A stretch of 64,000 nt of DNA from Acheta domesticus (GCA_031308135.1 JAHLJT010000631.1:263270925-263334924), one strand, 5' to 3'. Positions 13,340 through 27,100 are shown, counted from the stretch's first letter. The notes: generated by a model from the letters alone, not told the origin. Translations and numbers: made by a program.

Positions 13340-16300
13340 GATCACCCACCTTAATTCAGTTACGAGCGGGCGCGAACACGGAGCGTGAGACCAAGCGGTC
13401 AGTAGGTACGCAATCTGCCTGTGGCTGGTAAAAGCGGCGGGGCGCGACTTCGTGGAGAGGCTTTTCCGCGGCTGACGTCGGGTGGAGAAATGGAAAGGCC
13501 CCGTCTCACGTTTTACCCCTATCGACACATCGTAAATACGGTGGACAACGGTGAACAAGCTCTCTCGCCTCTCGATAGTTGAAGTGAAACAAGCTCTTAT
13601 GATTGTGGTAGTAAAGTGAAACCAGCGTTAATAATTCAGTGGCTGAGATGATGGTAGCTCATGCGAGCTTATGATTTAGGAAAAGTACTTTGTGAATACG
13701 GGCGTTTTCGGCAATAGTAATGTGAGAATTTGTTACGGTGCGGAGAAAATTGATGTGAGGCGAGTGTGGCTCATGGAACTATCCAGAAAGAACAGTGTGC
13801 GTTGCCCAGATTACGCATCGCGAGCAGAGGACAGGTTTAAATAATTTTGTGCAGAGCTAAGAAGTGGTGTAAAATTCGCTGGACGAACTGGAAGCAGTAA
13901 AACGTGATTTGGGCAGCGCTGCAGTCACTTTAAAGCGCAATTACAACACATAGTTCCCCGACGCAAAAATTCAATTTGCAAAGCCCGAGAGACTTGGTGC
14001 GTGGACGTGGACGTTCGTGCGTCTGGAGAGAAGAGGGGAAAGAAGAATTCAGGCGGAGGAGGAGCCGAACGAGAGAAGGGCTTGGTGTGCACGCGTAGCG
14101 GACGTCCCGAAGGGTATGTGCGAAGGGCATGGAACGCCGCGGGATGTGAAAATTGGATTTCGTAGCAGCGAGGCAGAGGAACGCCGGCGAGGTGGCGCGA
14201 GGGCAGTCGAAGCGTGAGAGACCGTGAAGCACAAACCAAAAGAAACGCCGCAAAGGTAAAGGAACTTGCGACATTTTTTTCTTGCACTGTTGTACGAAGA
14301 GTTAGAGACTTCATGAACTGTTATTCAGAAGGCAATTAATTAGGCAGAAAGTGAGCAAGAGCGTTATTAGTAATTAGGCAGCGTATGTGTATGATTTTTG
14401 TACAACTTCCTATTTTTAGAATACATGTGCTTTGGTTACTCATCCTCTTTGATTTCTGTGTCGAGGGTTCATACTTTGCTCATACCCTAAAGATCCTGCC
14501 TCCTGAGAAAAGCTTGTTTCAACGCGAGCATTCATTCGAAAACGCCCGCTTGGGACCTATATGTTGTTGGGGACAAGAGGCGAGTTAGAAGATATATTGC
14601 GACGTCAACCTTTCTCCGACACGTCGGTTCGGCGGACTTACCTGCCAGGCTAGCTCAGATGACAGATGGGTCGGCGCGAAATAGAACTGATGGATGTTGG
14701 AACGACGTTGCGTATCAATGAAACAAAAGAAGTTAAATGAGGTCAAATAAAATTAAGATTTAATTTCAAAATAGAAATACTTTATCAAAAAACACGTTAT
14801 CTTTCTCCGGAAGACCTCAATCACGGGCTGGTGTTTCCCCAAAATACCAATTACAATAAATATTAACGCTAATAGTTTGACAAATGTTTCGCTGGTTCTC
14901 TTGCAGGCCTGGGCGCGGCCACGAATAGTTCTTTGAAATGACACAATTAAGAAAATTTTACTGACTTCGAGAATTTAGTGTTCTGGTTAAATAAGCTTTC
15001 TCGCCAGAAGGGCAGTTGTGAGCTCAGGCTGGCTCGAAAAGTGAACGTCACTCTCAGAGGTCATTGGCTTCTTTTCAGCTGTAGGACGTCCCGCGAGACG
15101 CAGGGCGGAGAGGCGTGAATGGAGTCCTCTCCAAGCAGATACACGCCAGCAGGGTCGGAGGCGATGTTTCGGGGTTCAGCTCGTGAATAGCCGCCGGGAC
15201 GGGCGGCGATAGTTTTCTGGGTCACGCCGCGTGAATGGAACGGTTGTGACTTAATGCCTCGATCGAGTACGTTTTAATAACGAAAATTTCACTATCTCCG
15301 TTGACAGCCAAGCACGGCTCAAAAAAAGGAGAACACTTCAGCCTCAATTCTAGGTGTCAAAATTAAATAATTTACTTCCGGGCGCTGTTGCCAACAGAAG
15401 AAATCCTCTGATCAAAAATAATTGTTCAATTCGGCACTTAATTATGCCGATTCAGAAAAAATACTGAAGTGCGCGAACCCCCTTCTCTCTCCTCCTGACA
15501 CGGAGCTTCGCACTCTCCAACGTTCAAAAATCAAGTCCCCCTTTCTGCTGGTGTTACAATGCAGCTGCTCTGTTTTCCCCACCCAAAACTTACCAAAAGA
15601 TCCCGGAATTTTCCAGAAACTGGAGCTATCTCATTTGATATTACTTACGACACTTACTATGCAGTAGCAATCTTTTCGTCCAATTATAGACGGCGGTCCT
15701 CACAGAAACTGTATGGAAATTTCCACTTGCGCGCTCTCTCTCTAACTTTGTTTATGAAGTGCACGTGCAACTTCGAGCGGCTGGCTAGTGGGCGGGGAGG
15801 TGATTATTTGTTGTAAGCGATCGCTAACACGACACCCTGGGTGGTTCCCTAGCGTTCCGTAGCTAAACGGGGGCGGGCTGGCCCACGCAGGAGCGAGGGG
15901 CGACAATGTCGAAGGGTTCGGGCGGTCCCGGGAGGCAGCGTGACTAATCTCGGCGGCGCCAGGCAGGCGGAAGGGCCGGAGGCGGACTTGGCGTTTCCTT
16001 GAGGCCACCGTGTACTCGTCGCGTGAAAATAGTTTAAAATTGTTTTATTTTATTAATAAATATTCGGTAATGTTACAATATATTTATATATATTCTATGT
16101 GTAAAAGCAAAACTCAAATATGACATAACTCACCAAATCAATTGCTTACTTCTGCCACCGGGGTTGTCAAGTCATATGTGCTAACATGATAAGGCTAACA
16201 TTTAAGTCATTAGGGATAGCAGAAGTAATATTTTGTGTAGCAGGAGAAATAGGTCTCTGATCTGCGACCTATAATGGAAGGAAATCTTCCTCCCCAAATT

Positions 16301-16770
16301 TGAATTTTTCAATGGGTACAATAACAAAGACATCAAAAACTTTCACGGCCTTCTAAGTCGTACACATCTTTGTGTGATTTTCCAAAGAGTATCCGCTACC
16401 AGGAATTGGGTGATGACACTTCCAGGTAGATGAAATTTCAACAGGCGCTACAATTCTCTATTAGTGGGGCAGAAGTTTGATTCTTGTCCCGACATGAATG
16501 CGGGCCGTTGCCCCAACCGTTAAAATAATATCTTCTGATTTGTGCTGCCTTCTGTCGGACAACTACGAAAGTATAAACTAGTGCATTGCGTTGTTCTAGA
16601 GGGCTTTACGTTCTACAGGGCGTTGTGCATTGCATAGGTACATTTCATACATCCAAACTCTTAATTGTAAATTCTAATAACTGTGCTATTAACAGTGTAA
16701 CCATATTTCCAATATCTTGCAAAATTACATCAAATAAATTCATATTCTATCTCACTTCATTGTCACAGCA
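13340..16770. other. Gene-free GC-rich and AT-rich blocks, probably old retroelement sequence
   Basis: 13340-14280 and 14990-16010 are rich in CpG and in purine/pyrimidine stretches and resemble untranslated parts of retroelements, but no reverse transcriptase or gag-like protein is encoded. Several frames of 60-130 codons overlap each other on both strands here, as expected of random GC-rich DNA. No feature in 16020-16770. Confidence 0.35.
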
Positions 16771-16778
16771 GTATTTGC
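16771..16778 (+). other. Target-site duplication, left side of the 2.67-kb hAT element
   Basis: GTATTTGC, repeated exactly at 19447-19454. Eight bases is the hAT-type duplication length. Confidence 0.9.
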
Positions 16779-19446
16779 CAGTAGCGTAGCGTCAGGGGAC
16801 GCTAAGATGCTGAGCATCCCCACGTGAAATATTAATCAAAGAAGCCTAAATATTGTATTGATAATCTTCCAAGTGAGTGAAACATTCAGCGAATCACGTT
16901 TTGTATTAATTTTAAAGTGATTTCCTATGATTGAATTCCGCGCGTTTATACAAGCTGGCCTCTGATTGCTTGGACGCTAAAATGCTTCTAGCGTCTGCCG
17001 CGAAATTGCGACGAGCAATGACGCATGCGCAGACGGCAAGGTTCTCCCCTCCCCTCTTCACCCTGCCCCAGGATTCTCGAGTCCCGAAAAGCTAGCGAGT
17101 CCCGAATAGCATACGAGCAGCGTACGGCTGGTGAGAAAGGCTTATGAGAGCTTGTTGCTCGTTTGTGCACGAGAGCACAGCACACAATTTGGTGTGCACG
17201 AGAGCAGAGCACAATTTGGTAGTCAGAGAAATATTTTTCTTTCTCACTCGTGATTCCGTGTTTGGTCATGAACAAAAACAGTAGATATTGTAACCAGTAA
17301 TTCGTTTAATCTGGCCCCTACGTTGTGGTGCCACTGTAACGGGTAATTCACGGTAATATACTCCTTACCCTCTCGCCAAAATCACTACAATTTATTTCAA
17401 TTAATTACTTAGAAATGTCCGATATTTGTCAAAACATTATATTATGTGGTTACAGAAAATTTCTTTGGTCGCAGGTCGTGGCTAGCCCCTACGGGAATTA
17501 CCTGTAAACTAACGTTCAATACTGCAGCATACCCAGGCTTCTATTTAATTCAAAATAATAACACATTTTCTGTGAGAGAATGGAGAACTTCGGAAAATTC
17601 CGTTCTCATTGGTTTATTTCTTTTCAAAAAATAAGTATTCCGATGGAAATTCTCTTCGCTTTCGTAAAGCCCTTACCCAGTGACTAGACATGTAAATACA
17701 ACAATACGAAGACACACACATACACACTCGCTTGCAACATCAACAATACAATATGATACAATAACAATTAAAAATCCAAATGATAAAACCAACTGACTGA
17801 CTATTTAATTTATGTAGGAATTCCTCTTTGTAAAAATATTTATCTATTTTTTTTCGTACGTACGTTGACCATTTCTTAATAAGAACATTTATTTTTTTAT
17901 AATTTTGCTCAGTGACAACTCGCATGCATTATGTTTTAGAAAATACTTCACAACATCTCTCTCAACTAATTTGCAAAGAATTTAAATTATTTTTGTCTTA
18001 AACATTCTTAGTCTTGTACAGATTTAACTGGAAATACTACACAAAAAATACGGGCACTTCCCTTTGTCGAAATACAGCCAGAACGTCGTCGTTGCCCCAA
18101 ATACGGTCACCAGTTTTGCGTGCCCAATTGCACGCGCCGACAGATCATCTTACACCAAAACTGCATTCACCAACTTCCAAAAGAAAACCATAGCCTCCAA
18201 GAATTTCTTAATTACTCCGCGACTGCGTTTTTGCGAAGCACATACAAAATAAAGTTCTTTAAGTATTTGCCGCGTCAGTATCTAATTCTTGCGACAACAA
18301 TGGACGCCGTCGCTGCCTCGCGAAAATAAAGTTCACTATGTAAAAATGAAATTACAATTTGTTCGATAAAACTTTCGACCGTGTCTCACAGAAATAATTG
18401 CAGGTTTTTTTTCATGTTCATGTTAAAACATATTTGCCGCGTCGATTAGCTGCGAATGCACTAAGTCCAAAATCGTTCACGTTTCTCAAAAAAAAATTAT
18501 ATGTCCATTAGCACGGCACTGTTCGATAAAAAATATTCTAAGTCCGGTTTGCACACAAAATTTTAAAACAGCCTAACATGAATTCGGTATCTTGCCTCCA
18601 CGAGCTCTGACTCAAAAGTGACGCAAAATCAGCGTTGATTCACCACCTAAGTTCGTGTTGTCTACTGGTTGTTACAAATGCCGGCGAATTCCATTCTTGC
18701 ATCCTCTATAGTTGTTTCATAAAATTTTCTAAAATCTGAAATATTAGTTATTTTGACATACCATTACGTTTCTTTATTACTACTTGTGCTCAACGTCCGA
18801 GTTTTATTGCCAAAATAGACGTTTCTAACGCTTAATATGCCGAAAATGATGAATTTCTATGCCGAAATTATGCACTGCTTCGGCAATTGTTTTTCGACAT
18901 TATTAACATACAAGATTTCTTCAAAATAAATAATTCCGTCGTTCTTTAAGTCTTTTAAGCATTCCATAATTTCGCAAATTTTAAATTATGCTGATTTGCA
19001 ACGCCTTTCGTCGCCCACATCAATGTGTCTTCATAAAATCTTGACATTTATGCTATTGTATTTGAACGTCTCAGTGAACTTTTTCTTCCATTTCTACATA
19101 TTCAAAATTTAAGCGAACCCGTCGTCCGATCGCGTCCAAACAAACACCAAAATGTTTATTTATTCCATCTCTAATTCGCTATTTTGTCAGACTTTATTTC
19201 TGTACGCGTTTTCAAAAATTATAAAATATGATTTTTCCGCGGCGCGTATGATATGCAATCGCGCGTGAGAACTGAAGCGGAGCTATTTCATAATTTGCTT
19301 TCAAGAAGGCTCCTGACATAAATCTGTTGAAGTAGTGTAACATTTGTTTCAATAACCTAGATACTACAGAACATTAAGAATCATGATGTCTTCAGTTCAC
19401 ATTATTGTTGAGCATCCCCAAACGCACGAGACACGCTACGCCACTG
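16779..19446 (+). mobile_element. Complete 2.67-kb hAT-type DNA transposon
   Basis: The left end CAGTAGCGTAGCGT and the right end (reverse complement CAGTGGCGTAGCGT) form 14-base terminal repeats with one mismatch. They are flanked by a perfect 8-bp duplication. The outer 500 bases on the left and 180 on the right match the short relatives at 42396-43206 and 7833-8485; the 2-kb centre is unique to this copy. No full transposase is readable. A short THAP-like stretch lies near 18081-18230. The element could be a decayed master copy or a non-autonomous carrier. Confidence 0.85.
18081..18329 (+). pseudogene. Possible THAP-like zinc-finger remnant inside the hAT element
   Basis: The frame reads CPKYGHQFCVPNCTRRQ, then a histidine followed by QLPKENHSLQEFL. 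The Cys-x-x-x-Cys spacing with a following His-x-L-P-K resembles the start of THAP DNA-binding domains found in transposases. The rest of the domain (the second Cys-x-x-His pair) is not readable and no ATG precedes it cleanly. This is a weak call. Confidence 0.25.
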
Positions 19447-19639
19447 GTATTTGCACAGGAACCACCAAACTCTCCTCGCAGAGCATGTCATGGCACCTTC
19501 CATTTTGTATTGAAGAAGTACCCATTTCACGTCTCGAAAACAGTAATTACGTTAATCGGACTCGTGCCCCATGCCGACTTTTGCCCTCTACTACTCTACT
19601 TATTTTATTTTGCCCAAAATTGTACATTTTGGTGATTAC

Positions 19640-19735
19640 TGAATGCTATTGCCCGTTTTGGTGGTTACGACACGATATTGCAAGTTTTGTTGGTTACTAC
19701 ACGATATAGCAAGTTTTAGGTAATACTGCCTGAAA
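19640..19735 (+). repeat. Short degenerate tandem repeat, period about 35 bp
   Basis: Units run through a variant of GGTTACGACACGATATTGC followed by AAGTTTTG. Three imperfect units are visible. Nearby, 20228-20270 contains a second small tandem duplication of CCAAAAACTTAATAAT. Confidence 0.6.
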
Positions 19736-20279
19736 ATGTACATTTTGGGATTTTACTGGACGAATTTACGAGTTTCATAGTTTTATTCCATAAAATAAAA
19801 TGTTTATATTACCAACTTCTTTTAATTTATATTTTTAAAGGTTTCATTAAAGGAAAATCTTTTTATGACTAACCCAGCAGAGTTTTCGTGTGGTCTGGGA
19901 AACACGAGTGCCGTTTAATATGTTTCAATTCTGCATTTAGTTGCCCTATGAACTGTGCGTCTAACCTTCCATGATGCTTATTTTCTAACTAAAAGTTGAG
20001 TTATTGCAAAAGGCAGGCTAATTTTTTAATTAAGTTAAAAAGAACTAAATTATTTTTTATTTGTTTAAATTATATTTTATTTTTCAATTTTTGTTTTTAC
20101 TTTTTGTATTTTTTATGCTGATTTAATTTTGTGAGCGAATAATATTTAGAATGCATGTTTTGATATTCTTACTGCACGTTTTAAAAAGTTTTACTGCACA
20201 AAAATCCGGTTTGTAGTGATAAACAACCTCGGCCAAAAACTTAATAATACAGCCAAAAACTTAATAATTCTCTAGGAAT

Positions 20280-20992
20280 CGCTTACACTTGCGCAGGTTG
20301 ACACTTTCCCGCCAACTTAACGTCATTCTGGTCTTCTCCATTATACATGTTCTGTGTCCGTGATGCAATTTCTTTGATCATGATCATGGTTCTCTTCTGT
20401 GTGGGACAAGATACTCTTTGGTGTTTGATGTCAAAAACCGCGAGTGTGAAATGTGTGAAGATTAGTGAAGAACGGGAAGATTAAATTGGCCAATTTAGAA
20501 ACAATTTCCCCATTGGAAATCTGTGGAAAAACTGCAACATAGTGTTAGTGCTCTAATTTTGGAGTCTTTGTGTGTGGTATGTGTGTTGCATTACTATAGT
20601 CACATTCATGTACCAATATGCAGTTGACTTAATGGCTAAATTTTATGCCCTTTAACTCCATTTCAATCATGGATTTAGTCTAGATTTTGTATATTCCTGA
20701 GAGTGAATCCTGAAGTGGTTCATTGTTTGCCCCTGGACATTAAAAGTTACTTCACTCCCCCAAACATCTCCTGATAGTGCCATGCTTAATGAATTTTTTA
20801 ATATTATGGCATCAAGCTTCTGAATTTGTTTTGATAGCAGTAATTGTTATGTAGTTCATAACATAGTAATTGGAATTGGGTTATAATTTATCCTTTATTA
20901 AATCTGTTCAAATTTATAACCTGTTACAATAAATATTTTAGCATGTAGTTCATTATAATTTCCTTTCAATAAGTGGGCTAATGATATTCTAG
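20280..20992 (+). promoter_or_regulatory. VPS72: Likely 5' UTR exon, promoter and first intron of VPS72
   Basis: The first coding exon begins at an acceptor, so the transcription start must be upstream. The stretch 20280-20580 is less AT-rich than its surroundings and is not obviously repetitive, making it the best place for the non-coding first exon. No TATA box or initiator was identified with confidence. Confidence 0.35.
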
Positions 20993-21139
20993 TGCAATTA
21001 TGGCTCTTGCTAAAACAAGAGATCGTCGTAGCAATGCAGGAGCTCGTATGGCAAAACTCCTTGACGAAGAAGAAGAAGATGAGTTCTACAAAACAACATA
21101 TGGAGGTTTCAATGAAATTGAAAATGATGATGATTATCA
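20993..21139 (+). CDS. VPS72: VPS72 first coding exon
   Basis: An acceptor AG at 20991-20992 lies seven bases before the ATG at 21000, so a non-coding 5' exon must lie upstream, probably in 20280-20580. The exon carries the conserved N-terminus and the acidic DEFYKTTYGG box. It ends in phase 2 at a GTAAGT donor. An overlapping frame that starts at 20992 is a shadow. Confidence 0.93.
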
Positions 21140-24100
21140 GTAAGTTTGTTGTGCATTTTTGCTACTGTAGCATGTAGAAAAATATATCTTCCCTATTTTC
21201 ACATGTGTAAAATTATAGTTCTGAAGAGGAAGCAGAGGACGAAGTTGATTCTGACTTTAGTATTGATGAAAATGATGAACCTGTGTCAGATCATGAAGAG
21301 GAAGGACCAAAAAGAAGCAAAAAATTAGTCACGAAAGCATATAAGGTATTACTTCCTTGACTATGGATTATCCGTATTTCACAATGTAACAGTTATTTGA
21401 TACGTTCTGTTCAAATATTGTTTCTCATTTTCTTTACTTTTATTGTTCAGGAACCTGTCCCAGTCAAGAAAGTTGAAAAACCATCTGAAGCAAAACCAAA
21501 GAAAACTCGGAAGAGAAGAGTTCATATTATGTTAGACAACTATGGTAAGTTATTACTTTCATTTCAAATAATTGTCCAAAATTGAAATGTACTAAGTAGA
21601 ATATTGTGTAGAACGTAAATCAATTCGAAGATCAACTGCTGCAAAATCTGCTGAAACACTACAGAGGTTAAAGGAACGCTCAGAGGAAGGTAGAAAGCGG
21701 CGGCGCCGAAAGACTACTGATATGCGCAAACTGACTCAAGAAGAACTTCTAGAGGAAGCAAAAATTACAGAAGAAGAAAATCTTAAATCATTGGGTAAAG
21801 ATTCAATTTCCTTACATATTTATTTGTTTGTTAAGTTGAAAATTATGTTCTATTGTGCGTGTCTTATTACAGAAAAATTCCAGAAAATGGAACTTGAGAA
21901 AAAGAAAACTAGATTGGTTAAGAAAACTGTTCTTGGCCATACAATTTGCTACCATTCACTTATTATGCCTTTAGTCGAAGTGTTAAAACCTTCACATGAA
22001 AGTCCTATTACAGTGGATGAAGAGCCAAGGTAAGAATAGTCTCCTATATTATTTCAGTAGTATACATTCCCTTTGCAGCTCTCACATGCAACTAATCTTT
22101 ATAAATGAGGTCTCTATAGAAAGAGAATTTCAGAGAGATGTGACAAATTGCACTTTGACTTTAAAAATGTGAAGGGATTTGTTTAAAAATGCATCTAAAT
22201 ATTCATATAAAATGCAACCCACAACACACAGGGTTTTTGAATTTATATCATTAAATAACTTCTAAACAAAGCATTCTAAGGCCGTAAAAACTAAAATTAT
22301 GAGGCCAAAGGCCTCAAAGCAACATTCCTCACACCGTAATCTACAGGATGAGATCGACACTTCTCAATTCTACGCCACCTGTTCAGAGCCTGTAGAATCG
22401 GCAACTGTATGTGAAAATCTAATTTCTTGATATTCTATGCAATTGAGTTACACAGGAGTATAGTGCTCAATAATGAAGTTAAATAAGAATAGTTTGTATT
22501 GGAAATGTAGGGAAAACCTAAAAATCATGGGAAACTTGATATACAAAAATTAAATAGGAAAACAGTTGGTCAAGTAAAAAAATATGCATTTGACTCAAGC
22601 CTGGATCCTGGCGAAAGGAAAGAATACTGCATTTATGTGATGTGGCAAATAATACATTGAAATCTCAGTATATAATACTTCGTAAAGTAATTTTATTTAT
22701 ACTTTGCATTGTAACTACTTCATATTTTTTTTTATTTGCCCAAAACACAAAAAGTAAGAAAAAATACATATCAGTTAATAAAATATTCTCCTGTGAATAT
22801 TTTTTTTGTATTTGGGAGCTAGTTGCTTTCCACTAACTGTTCTTCAAATTATGATTTGAGAACTTTTTAGAACATTCATATTTTTCTGAATATATAATTT
22901 TAACTTCTCAAGACACATCACTTCCTCTGTTGAAGACACTCTTTCAATCTTTTCTTCTTTTTCTACATCTTCGTTCGGCTCTTCATTATTTTCTTGTGAT
23001 GTTGTCAAAGATTCAAGAATGTCACTCTGAGGCAGTGATTTGTTTCAGTACCAGCACTGATATTGACATAATCATCAAATATTGCAGATGATGGATGTTC
23101 TAACTCCTTTGAAGTTTCTTCCTACACCTCATAAAGATATTCACAAGCGTCGATGTACTTAAAAGGCAGGGGCACTTATTTATTTTATTTTAATAGTTGT
23201 AGGACAGCATTTAGGCCAAATTTTTACAAATAAAAGATTGAGAAATTTAAAAAAAAAATGAAAAAACCAACACACAATTTGGAAAAATACAAGTCGCTCA
23301 TAACAGGGGAAATGTTTTCATGTAAAAGCATATCTTTACAGGAACAAGATACCCCCCAGTTAATAGTTTTTAGAGTTTACAAAACATTATGAAACACTGT
23401 ATTTGCTTATTTATATATTTATAAACTGCACTAACGATCTTGGCCACAATTATTTGAAGGTGGGAGGGAATCTCATGTATAAGCAGCACCGAATAATTCG
23501 ATGTTGCTCAGTATTATAATAAATTTCCTTAATGTGAAATTGGAGGGGTGAGTGGCATCCCAAATTTGATTGGCTGTTTCTGTGCTGACAGGTATGTTGG
23601 GGAAGGTGGACAATTCATATCAAGGCTACAATAATTTAAAATCTAATTACTGTGGAATCTCCATGCACTGAAATTCTTTATATCTTGAACTTCTTCTCTG
23701 ACTTGACAGTTGTTTTATGAAATAAAAAAATATTGTTCATACTATAAATTAGGTTTTTAAAAAATTAGTATCGTTCAATTTGGAAGGAAAGTATTTCTTT
23801 GGTGGGAAATATAACTTCCTTATAAATGTATAATTGAATATATGTTTAAAATTTTGATGCGTTTTCTATGATGAGTTACCTGCTTTCATATGAAGGTAAC
23901 ACACTCCATGAAAACTTCAATAGTGGTTATGCATATGGCAAAGCAATCTGAAGGTCAAGCTCCTTCATCCATTGGCTCTTCCGTATGATGTTTGTCAGTT
24001 CAGTGCAGGTTCAGTTTGCTGTTACTTGCTAAAAAGAATGTTCAAAGTGTCGTAACAAAAATCTCTTAATTTTGTAAAAATTGTGAACTTGATCAAAGAT

Positions 24101-27100
24101 GTGGACAGTGGAACAGTGGATTTCAATATTCTTCAAGCTGTAGGAGGGATAGGAAAATGAACAAATTGAGTTGATACAAAGATGTGGGTGTTTGCTTGTG
24201 CAAAATTTTCATAAGTCATATATATCGAGTATTATCAAAGGAACCACCAGATTTGATATATGGAGGTCCAACTGTATTTATTCATTAAGTAATGTTCGTA
24301 TGTAAGTATGTAAGTGAATTGAATTATAAGTGTACTGATCCAGTTGCCATACATTCTAGACGTCAGCAATTTATAACAATGATAAGTTGACACATTAATT
24401 TAAGTTTGTTTATAGATATTCTGAGAAGTTTCATACATTTTAAGTTCTCCCAAGTTTAGGCTAATCGTATTTCCATGACACAAAAACAGAACAAGATTAA
24501 ATTAACAATCTGTATTCATGAGTACAAGAACAGCATTTAATTTCATAAGTATGTTAACATGAAAAGAATTTTCTGTAATTTATTTTTGGCAAATAAGCAA
24601 TTAAAGCAATGAGATACATTGCACTGTTTCAAATTTTGAATTATACATATTGCTTTGTACTGGCTAACACTAGTCAGTATCAGAAGTATGGGACCACACA
24701 ATGTCTTGTGGAGTTAAATCGAGATCTGTTTAAAATTGCACTAAATGTGTAAAATAATTTTCCAAGAATAATTTCAAAACAATATAATATGAAACATTGC
24801 AAATAAATGTTGAAATTGGCTATGATATGAGTTTTCCGTAAATGTATGAAGACTCATTCTGTCATGATATATGGACGAACTAGCGTATTGTGCCAGAACT
24901 CTCTCATGCAACTCTCCCCACCTTCTTCCTTTTCCATTTCTGTATTAAGTCTGTGTATATTTTTTATACTTCCATTTTTCTTCAAGGCCCTCTTATCCTC
25001 TGTCACTTGTTCTATATGTTACCTTGTAATTGATAACATACAAGTATAATACACTTTTGTCAATATGAACTATTCTTATTTAACTTTATTGTTGAACAAA
25101 GAAGTACACCTGTGTAATTCAATCGTGTAGAATATCAAGTAATTAGTAATTTCACATACAGTTGCAGATTATACAGGCTCTGAACAGGTGAGGTAGAACC
25201 AAAAAGCATTGAACCAGCAAAAATGTAATAGAATGGTCAAGAAGATCTCATCCTGTAGATTACAGGGGGAGGAATGTTTCTCTGAGGTCCTTGACCTCAA
25301 AATTTTAGTTTTTAAGGCCCAAGAATGCTTTGTTTAGGAGTTATTTAACAATATAAATTCAGAAATCCTGACGTGTGTTGTGGGTTGCATTATATGAATA
25401 TTTAGATGTTTTTTTAATAAATCCTTCATATTTTTAAAGTCGAAGTCCAATTCATCACTCTCCGTGAAATTCTCTTTCTTTAGAGACCCCCATTTATAAA
25501 GATTGATTGCGTGTGAGAGCCACAAAGGAAAGGTATGCTACTGACATAATATAGGAGATGATAATCAATAATTTCTCAAAACATCATTGGTAAACCTATG
25601 ATGAAAGTTTGATTGTAACTAATGAACTAAAGAATATATAATTTCAGTTAAGTCCTAGTCCTAATAATCGTTTACAAATAATTTAGCTGATCATTTTGCT
25701 AGTAACATTCAATTACGTGATTACACTTAATACAAAAATATTTTTAGTGGATGTAATTTGTCAACATTTTGACTTCATGATTTGGGATCCTTTTCTGGTA
25801 ATTTATGTAATTAAACTGTATTAACTTTTTACTGTGTTTCCTTTTTGACTATTCTTCAATTAAACATTAGGTGTGTGTATGTATGGTTCTACTTTTAGCA
25901 AGATGCCTTTAATTTTTACTGAAAGTTTACTTATTTGGGGATGAAGTGTGTCTCGGGTCACTGAAAAAATTTCATCCTATAATTTAAACTGATGTTAGGA
26001 GTTGTGTTGTAAGCATTTTTTTCTTTTCTTTCTCTTATCATCTGTGGCAATTTATGTGAAATGTTTATTAACTGTAAGTAATAAATTAAGTCCTAATTAC
26101 AATTTTTCAATTACAGTAGCAGTAGTCAAGAAACTGTTACTCCAACTCCAGAAGTAAAAAGTGAGATTGGTCGTTTTGAAGAAGGGAAATGTGAAAGGAC
26201 TTTTATTACTTTCTCTGATGAGCGATCTTTTAAAAATTTATTTTCTTCTCGAAAGAAACAATCTTCACCACAGAAGAGTATCTGCCCAATTTCAAGGTAT
26301 GTTTTCAACTCCCTAAAGTACCAGTATGTGATTATGTGTAACAGTATATTTACCTCTTTATACAAATGTATCATAATCATGGTGTGAAGTAATGAAATTT
26401 TTTACAAGTAGAAAACAATTAATTGGGAGAAAAACAACTTTCAATTACAATTGACTCCACGACCCATAGTCTTGAAACTGAAATATTCAAATTTTCTACG
26501 GTCTTTGAGAGGTTAATAGATGGCAGTTGCTATTGGATGTTGATGTTTATTGTTTTATTTCAATTAAAAATATCACCCAGTCATCAAGAACATACAACTT
26601 TAGTATGAAAAACTTCACTTTTTATGCATTGCATACTAAAGCAAAAGTATTATAATTATAATTATAATGCATTATAAAGCAAAAGTAAAGAAATATTAAT
26701 TAATATACTTTATTAAAGAATGCTATTTTGTGAATTGATCTTAAGTCTGTCTTGTACTATTGCACAAGGGTAAGTATTAACACTTATATTGAAACATGAT
26801 TTTTATAACGCAAAGAGAAACACCGGTCTCACACACCACCATATATTATTGGGCGTTGAATGTAGGATGTAAAGGTACAATAAATTATAGAACTGTTTCA
26901 ATCAATTCTTATATATCTTTAGAGTATTCTAAAATATATTTTAGATTATAAAAACATGAAAATAATTGAAAAATATTGAAATTGTTGAAAAACATTGATA
27001 TTGTTGAAAAACTTTTTAATATTTGTAAACATTGAAATTACCTGTAAATCCGTACAGCCTCCTCCGTTGTCTAAATCTGTACAGCATTGATCCGTCTGCA

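Larger units (their letters stand above)
22038..25562. mobile_element. 3.5-kb element with inverted arms of about 380 bp in a VPS72 intron
   Basis: The left arm (22038-22417) begins TCTCCTATATTAT and ends at CAACTGTATGTGAA. It is found in reverse complement at 25150-25562 with scattered differences along its full length. Partial copies of the same arm occur at 39149-39290 and 44035-44290. The interior contains a decayed Tigger-like transposase end on the minus strand and a shorter pogo-like element. The left arm starts about nine bases after a VPS72 splice donor. The superfamily is not clear. Confidence 0.75.

Noticed and set aside
13925..14314. Overlapping frames of 114 and 129 codons, minus strand
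   Set aside because: Two frames of the same strand are open at once in GC-rich DNA and neither has a recognisable feature.
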